In this document: positions 26,501 to 32,543 of the stretch, piece by piece
Layout of the letters: each line of letters opens with the position of its first letter
Position numbering within the stretch: the stretch's first letter is position 1
Assembly (NCBI GenBank): GCA_020060765.1
Contig: JAGUZQ010000121.1
Span: 1 to 64,000 of the forward strand
DNA: 64,000 nt
Direction of reading: 5' to 3'
Source: Planctomycetota bacterium
Lineage (GTDB): Bacteria > Planctomycetota > SZUA-567
The notes under the pieces: generated by a model
What the model was told of the DNA's origin: nothing
Databases searched by the model: none
Seen by the model: only the letters and a program-made list of their open reading frames with translations
Position numbers and translations under genes: made by a program

Positions 26501-26589
26501 CGCCAGTCCTCCGCCGAGGAGGAAGCGTCGACCATGATCAAATCAGAAGCCAGCGTATTAATTTTGTTCGACAGGGAATCAGGCAGCAT
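23521..26589 (-). CDS. cheA: CheA-type hybrid histidine kinase with two CheW domains and REC
   Basis: 1022 aa. Order: N-terminal helical region (1-120), HPt with the phosphorylated His166 in FREFHTLKGECGILG, an acidic linker (about 245-300), CheA dimerisation helix (about 305-380), ATPase with N, G1 and G2 boxes (HLARNAVDHGIE, EDGQGI, GRGVGM), a first CheW domain (about 560-690), a second CheW-like domain (about 715-880) and a C-terminal receiver with phospho-acceptor Asp in LVLSDIEMPQLDG. It combines CheA with a CheV-like CheW-REC unit. No receptor, CheY, CheB or CheR is adjacent. The start has GGGAGA upstream. Cytoplasmic; probably signals to the flagellum. Confidence 0.88.
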   Translation of the reverse strand: MLPDSLSNKINTLASDLIMVDASSSAEDWREMAQSAQAIAEECAKEKLPAAADAAAEMSRLLQQLCDKTVPDPEKAIEHIHSLFSILERTERGEEIDDATRKETVARADLFLRDLEESQAVAAPEIEEEFMLEIEQRLDGLEQVLFSVSPGERDPETVRGVFREFHTLKGECGILGLMELNEFWHRAESAIENARHGKLELTEEVIDLLQQLTHIGRQLLKNEKTATKETIRSLQEKLAIAATKAQREAVAPKPETENPAADFFAIAEDAAEEVETVSSEEERPEEEASGERPVENGQMSTISVDVRHLDSLLELVGEVGLASSHLAHNPEIKKIRSIAQDISSLERTSRALHDMTANLRMTQVRPLFQRVQRAMLEAARARGKQVDIKIIGAKTLVDRIIIERLTAAMVHLARNAVDHGIESPAERRQLGKPERGMVILKASRNESDVMIELSEDGQGINHERIRNKAVELGLVKPEQEMTEREILNLIFSSGFSTASVVTGISGRGVGMSVVKESLDSLRGKIVIESKPGRGTRFMMRMPVALSAVDGLFVRTGGNVLVLPVSQVRESFLVRPDQINTISGKGMVVTIRGVVVPVLPLHQELGLPGKAKTVHEGVLVMVEDGDLLCAVLVDEVLETRQVVIRPLEGKLAQVPALTGAVLMPDRSVALMVDTGRLLKRVSVAGGRAFQEAGARQVSSERQIETVQIGSNQVGMIDFTVNCTVNGQTTEHAFAINAFKVREFVPIAEFTPLPKAPSGFVGILVLRDHTIPVLRLSELLGLVAPGKADKQDEQIVMVCEFAGHTVGFLVSKVSRVAYVSWNDIMPPPESGKLVKTEYIIGSIFLDRLREKKVDSQKEKSVAFVLDFELIVQKVIALYGDIGADLAGVEQRKTGNRILLAEDSALIRRQTAAVLNAAGMEVLEAENGQVAMNIVNEMLAEAQAAGASIFTKLDLVLSDIEMPQLDGYTLTAAIKRHPQLRVLPVILHSSITNDTMISRAREVGADGFVPKCDPKELADQLRKYL

Positions 26590-26713
26590 GTTTTCTCCCG
26601 AGGATCACCACTAATAGCCAAACATATTTCAGCGGTTATTGCAAGGCATGGCGTCGCTTTTTTGTGCATTTCTTTTTTTCCTCTTCTTGCATCTTTCGCA
26701 AAACACTACCGCA

Positions 26714-26751
26714 TAAAAACGCTTCTCCGGAAGTTTCCTCCCGGAGAAGCG
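26714..26751 (-). terminator. Rho-independent terminator of the EF-hand gene
   Basis: On the minus strand an 11-bp arm CGCTTCTCCGG pairs with CCGGAGAAGCG across a short loop and is followed by TTTTT. It lies about 40 bp past the stop of the 26789 gene and upstream of cheA. Confidence 0.85.
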
Positions 26752-26788
26752 ATAAGCAAAAGTAATCCGCTGGTCTGGTTTTACTGGT

Positions 26789-27931
26789 TTACGCGGTTTG
26801 CTTCTGGCTCATTTTATAAATCTCGCCTGTCTTGACCTCGGTTGAGGTCTCTTTCGCGCGTAGCGACAGATCGATCTGCTGCACCGTCACCGCCTGTCCC
26901 GCCTCGGTCAGAGCCACTCCCGTCTGCCGGATCACGCCCAGGTTTTCGCTGTTGCGGACGACGGAAAATTCCGTGTCCTCGCTGCCCAGGAAAATCGCGC
27001 CCACGTCTTTGTCTTTCAGGCTGCACAAAACCTGCTCTCCGCTATCGTCCCGCGCCCAGATACTGAGCTTGTTGAAGATATCGTCGTTCTCGTCAATCCA
27101 GCCGTTACCGTCGGCGTCGTAGGCGGCCAGTTCTCCGAACCCGTTGCCAGTGGCGGAACCGAACAATTCGGTGCCGTCGTTGATTTCACCGTCGGCGTTT
27201 TTATCCAAGGCAAGAAAACCGCTACCACTGCCCAGCCGCGCCAGATTATCCAATTCGCCGTCGGCGTCGAGATCAAAAGAAAACGATTCCGCTTCGAGTT
27301 GCGCGGCAGTGCCGCCGTAATTGATTACCAGCGGGTCGAGATAAATCGCCTTCTTGATATATTCGCTTTGCGCCCGTTCCATTTCCAGATTGACGTTGAA
27401 GGAATATTCCTTCCCGTCGGCGGTCAGCACCGAACCACTGCTGCTGAAAGAAGTTTTCTCATATTCGTAACTGCCGCTTTCGATCTGCAGGGCGAAGCGG
27501 GGTTTTGACGAATAACCGTTAAGTCCCGCGAGGCTGCCCAGGGATGCGGTGTCGTCAGTCGCCAAGGCTTGCGAAGCGCTTGTGTCGTCCAGCAGAAAAG
27601 AAAAACGTTCCTGCAACAGTTGCATGATAGCTGACATCAGGTCTGATTGATTTTGCGAGACCGGCAGGCTGTCCTGGCTGTAATCGCAGAAGAGGCCGTC
27701 AGTCTGCGCGCTGTCGGAACGACCGATAGTGCTGTCCCACAGTTCCGCGAAAATATCGGTGCCGCCGCCGATGCCGTTGGCGCCCTCGCCCATAAGGGCG
27801 GAAAGCGTGTCGCCGAATACCAGCGTATCCGCCGATACGTCATCTGCCTTGGTTTTAGTGGCGGTGAAATTGAAACTGCTTTCGTACTGCCTGCTCGCCT
27901 GGGAGGCGATTTCCGCGCTGACAATTTTCAT
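26789..27931 (-). CDS. EF-hand-like calcium-binding repeat protein
   Basis: 380 aa from the ATG at 27931 (AAAGGGA upstream); an earlier in-frame ATG would add residues with no ribosome site. Asp/Asn/Gly-rich loops (SFDLDADGELDNL, DKNADGEINDGTELFG, YDADGNGWIDENDDIF; about 215-290) match EF-hand or calcium-binding repeats of a conserved family beginning MKIV-SAEI. No signal peptide is visible. It is in the flagellar block, oriented like flaG and the flagellin, and its leader shares short motifs with the flagellin leader. A flagellar role is suggested by context only. Confidence 0.65.
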   Translation of the reverse strand: MKIVSAEIASQASRQYESSFNFTATKTKADDVSADTLVFGDTLSALMGEGANGIGGGTDIFAELWDSTIGRSDSAQTDGLFCDYSQDSLPVSQNQSDLMSAIMQLLQERFSFLLDDTSASQALATDDTASLGSLAGLNGYSSKPRFALQIESGSYEYEKTSFSSSGSVLTADGKEYSFNVNLEMERAQSEYIKKAIYLDPLVINYGGTAAQLEAESFSFDLDADGELDNLARLGSGSGFLALDKNADGEINDGTELFGSATGNGFGELAAYDADGNGWIDENDDIFNKLSIWARDDSGEQVLCSLKDKDVGAIFLGSEDTEFSVVRNSENLGVIRQTGVALTEAGQAVTVQQIDLSLRAKETSTEVKTGEIYKMSQKQTA

Positions 27932-28574
27932 GATGTCCCTTTCCGTCAAAAAAATGCCCCACGTCCGTAACGTGTACATTCTTCCGTGAACAGAAAGGTC
28001 ATCCGTGAAGCCCCGGTACTCCGTGCCAAGGCCTTTTTATCTTCGACCGTAGTTCCCCAATCTTTAGCGGAAATTGAAAATATCTTGTCGCCGCCGCCGC
28101 GGCTGCATACGATAGGTGAACCGCCAGCGTGCGCCGTTCGCTTACCAAAGTGGGTGCATAGCACTGTTCCCAGGAGAACGGTAAACGAATAATAATTCTT
28201 CCCCTTGCAGGGGAGGTTAGTCCCTTAACGTTTCGGAGCAGCAAATAAAAACAAGATTATCATGCGGCTTGCGCCATAAGTTGTTGTGTGGACATGCCCA
28301 GCAGGACAGTGAGAGAGATACCGGAAAGCGAAACCACGAGGCGGGGAAGACGTCTACCCGTGCCTGTTTGTAATCGTAAAGTATTTCCTTGCGTGCGGAT
28401 TCCGATCTCCGCGCAATTTGCGAAGTCGGCACTTGGCACAAACACAGGCTCGGCGCAGGTTGACGTGGCAGAAAATATGCGCCCGTGCTGCCGAGACTAA
28501 CCTGTAGTCGCGGCAAACCTGTAATCCCCCCCTATAACCAAAGGGGAAACTGGTAATGGAGCAAGCGTCAAGCA
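27932..28574. other. 643-bp non-coding region with candidate structured leader
   Basis: No credible gene. On the minus strand, upstream of the EF-hand gene, lie GGGGAACTACGG and TTCACGGAAGAA, both shared in form with the flagellin leader. At about 28477-28504 TGCCGAGACTA and TAGTCGCGGCA form an 11-bp stem with one mismatch and a 5-nt loop. A family-C half-site lies at 28197-28225. The divergent promoters for the EF-hand and VWA genes must be here, but none is clear. Confidence 0.4.
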
Positions 28575-31022
28575 ATGTCAACTATGGTCGGTAAGATTAT
28601 TTCCTTTGCCAGATTGCGCGCCAGACTAACCCGGCGTCTGCCTTCCGTTCTCTATACTTCGGGAACGATTCTGCTGCTGCTGGCGGCGATCATTCCCGCC
28701 CGACCCGCACCGAAACAAGAACTGCTGATTCTCCGCGACGTTTCCGCCAGTATGCCTGCGTCAGTTGAGACTCCCGATTTTCTCTCATCCTTGAAAGCAT
28801 CTGCCGACCATGTGGAGGAAATTCTTTTTGCCGGGCAGGCGCGCCGTGCGCAACTTGGCGAAACCGACGCCTCTTTACTCGAACCAGATAAAAGTGATTA
28901 CGCCTCCGCGCTGGCTTTCGCTGATTCGCTGCCACGCCACGGGGAGGTACGCAGGCGCATTTTGCTGATTGGCGACGGCAGGGAAAACGTGGGCGACATG
29001 ATAGCGACCGCGCGCGGTCTGGCTGGCTCCGTTTTAGTAGAAGCGCTTCCGGTCGGAAGCCAACCCGCGCCAGACGCCAGAATAGTTTCTTTTACCCTTC
29101 CCGGCGTTGTCGCGTCAGGAAAGATTTTCAATGCGGAAATATTTCTGACCGGCAGCGCGCCGGTGTCGGCAAAAATATTTATCAAAACCCAGAGGGGAGA
29201 ACTTCTGGCAGAGACAGAGGCTATCATTTCACCCGCTGGCGTGCAAATAAATCTGCCCCTGACTTTGCGCGAACCGGGTTTGATAAAAGTGTTGGCGGAA
29301 GTCGCGTTGGCGGGAGATATAATCCCCGCTAACGATCTTGCTGAAACCGCGACGCTGGTCAAATCCGCGCCTGCGCTTTTATGGCTGGGCAGAAATCCTC
29401 CGTCTTTCGCGCCGGAGAATATCACTGTCATCCCGCCCGGCGAAATCACGCCGGACAAATTGCGCAAATTTTCCTGCCTGGTGCTGGACGATGTTTCCGC
29501 TACCGATTTGCCGCAGGGAAGCGGCAAAGCGATTTTGGACGCGGTCTCCGCCGGGGTCGGTCTGCTGGCGGTGGGAGGGAAAAACTCGCTGGGCGCGGGC
29601 GGCTATGACCAAGCTGCGCTGCCAGACACGCCGCTGGCCGACTTGCTGCCGGTGCGGATGAATCCAACCGACAGTCTCGCGCTGGCAGTTTTGCTGGACA
29701 GTTCCGGCAGCATGGAGGAAAACGTTTCCGGCGGCAGCAAGCTGTCCCTGGCCGCTTCCGCGATTCTCGCCCTGTGGGAAAAACTGCTCCCCGGCGACAA
29801 GGCCAGCCTGCTGACTTTTGCCGAAGATTCGCGGGTGTTGTTGCCGCTGATTGATATCGAGGAAAAAAACGATCCCGCGCAGGTTGCGCGTTTGCGTGAA
29901 GCCTTGTTCGGTTTGCGCGCGCGCGGCGGCACCAAATTGTTCGGCGGTCTGGAACTGGCGCTGCATGAACTAGCTTTCGCCAGCGCCAGACGCAAACACC
30001 TGATCGTCATTACCGACGGCGACACGATGGAAAAAGACGCCGACGAATTGCTGCGGAAATTCTCCCAATCGTTCCCCGCCGCCGACACCGGCATATCTAT
30101 TATTGCCGTGGGCGATGATCCGCAGAAGGAATTGCTTTCAGCTCTCGCCGCGTTGGGAAAGGGCAAACCTGTCTGGGCGCACGACCGGTTGCTGTCGCTG
30201 CCGGAAATTCTGGATCAGTCTCTGCGCGAGCACCGGGAATATCTTCGCGCAGACGGCGCGGTCGGCAAGATCGGCAGACACGAAATCACGCGGAATTTTA
30301 AAGCGCAAGATTTTCCTCCCTTGCAAAATTATCTCGCGGTCGGCCCGGCCTACACTAAACGCGGCGCGACTGTCCTTCTCGCCAACCGCCACGACGAACC
30401 GCTTGCCGCCGCCTGGCGACTGGGACTGGGCAGGGTCGCGGTCACCGCCGGATCTCCCTGGGCAGACTGGCAGTGGGATAAAAATCTTTCCCGCGACTTT
30501 CTCACCCGGCTGCTGTCCTGGTGCGAGGGAGAGACAGAAAAAAAATACCACGTCTCCATCTCGCCGACCGCCAGCAACCTGCAACTCACTCTAGCCGTCG
30601 ACAAAGACATTTCCACGCCCGCCGAATATCTCGCGCGCATCGTTGAACCGCTCCGGGAAGACGCGCCGATTTTCCCATTGTTTCCGCTGGAGCCTAACCT
30701 GTGGCGCGGCACCTGTCCCCTGCCCGCGCCGGGGCTGCATCGGATTGACCTGATCGACCGTAACTCCGGCGACGTGCTGGCCGCGTTTCCCTTTTCCCCG
30801 CGGCGGAATTCCGAGTTGACCCGCTTCGGCGTTGACGGTTCGGCGCTGTTCCGCCTCGTCACCGCCACCGGCGGCTCGCTTATTTATTCCGCCGCGAATC
30901 TCGCGCGCTGGGAAGACGTGCCGGTCAGCGGCACCGCGCCCGCAGGCAACACCCCCGCCGTTTTGCTGCTCGCGGGAATCGCCTTTATCCTCGCCGGGCT
31001 GGCTGTCGCTGCGCTGCGTTAA
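28575..31022 (+). CDS. Membrane VWA / glutamine-amidotransferase-like protein
   Basis: 815 aa. One N-terminal helix (about 26-42) and one C-terminal helix (about 793-812). A first VWA-like domain starts with the MIDAS motif DVSAS (D55, S57, S59). A class-I-glutamine-amidotransferase-like fold follows, recognised by GGKNSLGAGGYDQAALPDTP (about 334-353). A second VWA domain has DSSGS (D375, S377, S379) and ITDGD. The family usually accompanies BatA/DUF58/MoxR genes, but none is adjacent here. Probably an extracytoplasmic metal-dependent scaffold. Stop overlaps the convergent glutaredoxin stop by 4 bp. Confidence 0.78.
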   Translation: MSTMVGKIISFARLRARLTRRLPSVLYTSGTILLLLAAIIPARPAPKQELLILRDVSASMPASVETPDFLSSLKASADHVEEILFAGQARRAQLGETDASLLEPDKSDYASALAFADSLPRHGEVRRRILLIGDGRENVGDMIATARGLAGSVLVEALPVGSQPAPDARIVSFTLPGVVASGKIFNAEIFLTGSAPVSAKIFIKTQRGELLAETEAIISPAGVQINLPLTLREPGLIKVLAEVALAGDIIPANDLAETATLVKSAPALLWLGRNPPSFAPENITVIPPGEITPDKLRKFSCLVLDDVSATDLPQGSGKAILDAVSAGVGLLAVGGKNSLGAGGYDQAALPDTPLADLLPVRMNPTDSLALAVLLDSSGSMEENVSGGSKLSLAASAILALWEKLLPGDKASLLTFAEDSRVLLPLIDIEEKNDPAQVARLREALFGLRARGGTKLFGGLELALHELAFASARRKHLIVITDGDTMEKDADELLRKFSQSFPAADTGISIIAVGDDPQKELLSALAALGKGKPVWAHDRLLSLPEILDQSLREHREYLRADGAVGKIGRHEITRNFKAQDFPPLQNYLAVGPAYTKRGATVLLANRHDEPLAAAWRLGLGRVAVTAGSPWADWQWDKNLSRDFLTRLLSWCEGETEKKYHVSISPTASNLQLTLAVDKDISTPAEYLARIVEPLREDAPIFPLFPLEPNLWRGTCPLPAPGLHRIDLIDRNSGDVLAAFPFSPRRNSELTRFGVDGSALFRLVTATGGSLIYSAANLARWEDVPVSGTAPAGNTPAVLLLAGIAFILAGLAVAALR

Positions 31023-31255
31023 GCCGCCGCCACTCCCGCCAGGATTTCGCGCGGATTTACAAACTGGCCGTCCACCATCACCAGCGGCAACTGCATATCC
31101 TGCATTGCCAGCTGCACCATCGCCTGCTCGTTGCGGTCTTCGCCGGAAAGCAGAGCCGTGACCGGGCTTTCCTCGTAACCCTCGCCGGTGAAATGCTGCT
31201 TGACCTTCTCGCACATCGCACACCCCGCCTGCGTCCAGATTTTCACGTTGCGCAT
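31019..31255 (-). CDS. Small glutaredoxin-like protein
   Basis: 78 aa. Thioredoxin-fold start MRNVKIWTQAGCAMCEKVKQ with the redox CxxC as CAMC (residues 12-15), and a cis-Pro region LPLVMVDGQFVNPREI. Length and fold match compact glutaredoxin/NrdH-type proteins. Cytosolic. The gene is convergent with the VWA gene and overlaps it by 4 bp. It is preceded by about 465 bp containing a family-A repeat and the flaG terminator. Partner not evident. Confidence 0.8.
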   Translation of the reverse strand: MRNVKIWTQAGCAMCEKVKQHFTGEGYEESPVTALLSGEDRNEQAMVQLAMQDMQLPLVMVDGQFVNPREILAGVAAA

Positions 31256-31440
31256 GATTCTTCCTCCGTCAGCCGATCAAATTTCCCTCATACTATCACT
31301 ATCGACAAAACCAGAGGTTTCTTTCAGGAAAAACGCTACCTATAGCCAATTTTATTCGCAAACACCATATATATAGTGCCAGCGGCTTGACCCGGTAGAT
31401 ACAAAATAGTTTTCTAACTTTTCCCGGTAAAGGCGTTTTC
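31256..31440. other. Intergenic region, no gene seen
   Basis: This AT-richer segment lies upstream of the glutaredoxin and leads into a repeat element. It has no supported ORF. A TATATATA tract is near 31369-31377. The glutaredoxin promoter is presumably in the first 80 bp, but no good hexamer pair was found. Confidence 0.4.
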
Positions 31441-31577
31441 AGTCTCCAGTTTACAGTCTCCAGTCTCCAGTTTTTTTGTACAAGTCCGCCCCGTATAATC
31501 CGAAAACCTAATCCCCGTCTGTTCAAAATACGCTTACGAAAAAAACACTGGAGACTGTCAACTGGAGACTGGAGACT
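31441..31577. repeat. Inverted-repeat element, family A, copy 2
   Basis: 137 bp. The left arm AGTCTCCAGTTTACAGTCTC (31441-31460) is the reverse complement of the right arm (31548-31577), made of repeated CTGGAGACTG units. The termini match copy 1 at 6674 but the core does not. Confidence 0.8.
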
Positions 31578-31643
31578 TGCCTTCCCCCCGCAAACTAACG
31601 CAAATCGCCCCGCGCACACCGCGTCAACTTTCTCCGGAAATGA

Positions 31644-31706
31644 CAAAAAACAAAAACCCCTGTCCGTTTTTCCCTTACTTTCGGGAAAACGTCAGGGGGC
31701 TTTTTC
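31644..31706 (-). terminator. Rho-independent terminator of flaG
   Basis: On the minus strand the stem arms CCCCTGACGTTTTCCC and GGGAAAAACGGACAGGGG close a short loop and are followed by TTTTTGTTTTT. It starts just past the flaG stop. A run of T on the other side could make it bidirectional. Confidence 0.85.
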
Positions 31707-31720
31707 TCTGCCTTGGCGCC

Positions 31721-32113
31721 TCAGACTTCGGTGTCCAGGAACATGCCGATAACTTCGTTCAGGCGCGCCATGTGTTCAAGCATATCCTCCGAGGGGATGG
31801 TGCGCACCACCTCGTGGGTTTTCTTGTCGATGATCTGCGCGTAAACCTGGCCGCTGTCTTCGTGTACCTTGAAGCGGATATCCTTGTTGAAGGATTCCAT
31901 CACCTGGTTGAGCTGCTCGCTGGCCTTGGCGGTCTTTTCGACCTGCTTGGCGTATTCCTGCTTTTCCAGCTTCGCCTGCTCATTTACCTGCGCGGCCTTG
32001 ATTTCCACCGGTTTGATTTCCGGGCGGATTTCCTGCCGCTCTACCTTGGGGGTTCTCTCCACCAGCGGCGCGATCTGCCGCAGGTTGGAACCGCTTGTCA
32101 TTTCCGTAGCCAT
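31721..32113 (-). CDS. flaG: FlaG-family flagellar protein
   Basis: 130 aa from the ATG at 32113, with an excellent AAGGAGG site upstream; the 15 codons before it are not expected to be translated. The C-terminal half (about 70-130) matches the FlaG domain: IRFKVHEDSGQVYAQIIDKK, RTIPSEDMLEHMARLNEVIG and a LDTEV end. The N-terminal half is Lys/Glu/Gln-rich and probably unstructured. FlaG proteins influence filament length and flagellin handling. It sits about 430 bp downstream of the flagellin gene, on the same strand, with its own terminator. Confidence 0.88.
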   Translation of the reverse strand: MATEMTSGSNLRQIAPLVERTPKVERQEIRPEIKPVEIKAAQVNEQAKLEKQEYAKQVEKTAKASEQLNQVMESFNKDIRFKVHEDSGQVYAQIIDKKTHEVVRTIPSEDMLEHMARLNEVIGMFLDTEV

Positions 32114-32484
32114 CTTATTCCCTCCTTGGGGTGCTTGCAGCACACGCATACTTCGCAAGCATTTTCGATACTTTTTCCTTTCCGCCGCGTCTTCGCCGCG
32201 GGATGAGGGCTTGCGAAGTATTTTACCTGTGCATAACCAGTCGCATCCGTGCGAATGATTTTTCCATTTTCACCTTCGTGCTCTTCGTGTCCTTCGTGGT
32301 GCAATAAAGGATTTTTCGCACAATACCGGAAACACAAAATCCCTCCCCTATCAGGGGAGGTTAGGAGGGGTCACTCACCCCCTCTAACTCCCCCTAAGAG
32401 GGGGAGAACTATCGATTAAAAAAACTCAGTAACTCAGCAACTCCAACTTATCCCCGCCGCTTCCGATTAAATCCCGGCGGAGAC
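32114..32484. other. Repeat-dense intergenic region between flagellin and flaG
   Basis: No gene. A 13-bp inverted repeat ATACTTCGCAAGC / GCTTGCGAAGTAT lies at 32148-32160 and 32209-32221. TTCGTG-type short tandem units lie near 32277-32305. A family-C element occupies 32340-32411. CTCAGTAACTCAGCAACTC lies at about 32425-32443. The flaG promoter was not identified. Confidence 0.5.
32340..32411. repeat. Inverted-repeat element, family C, copy 2
   Basis: About 72 bp of C-rich and G-rich arms (CCCTCCCCTATCAGGGGAGG, then CCCCCTCTAACTCCCCC and GAGGGGGAG), related to the element at 11-139 but more degenerate. Confidence 0.6.
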
Positions 32485-32533
32485 TAAAAAAAATCCGTTT
32501 GGCAGGCGACCCGAAGGCCGCCCGCCAAACCGG
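32485..32533 (-). terminator. Rho-independent terminator of the flagellin gene
   Basis: Minus-strand stem with arms CCGTTTGGCAGGCGA-type and its complement (TTTGGC, GGCG pairs with CGCC, GCCAAA) around the loop TTCGGG, followed by eight T. It sits about 10 bp past the flagellin stop. Confidence 0.9.
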
Positions 32534-32543
32534 AGGTTAATCA

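Noticed and set aside
24917-26614. 565-codon plus-strand frame opposite cheA
   Set aside because: Ser/Arg-rich antisense translation of conserved CheA domains.
27932-28120. c-di-GMP-I (GEMM) riboswitch upstream of the EF-hand gene
   Set aside because: Some short blocks look alike (CTAAAG, ACTACGG), but the GGCAAACC core and tetraloop pairing could not be laid out; kept only as a candidate structured leader.
28217-28516. Small minus-strand ORFs between the EF-hand and VWA genes
   Set aside because: No ribosome sites, no motifs, overlapping in several frames.
28494-28574. Sigma-54 promoters in front of flagellar and VWA genes
   Set aside because: TGGCAC-like sequences were seen but never with a TTGC box at the right spacing.
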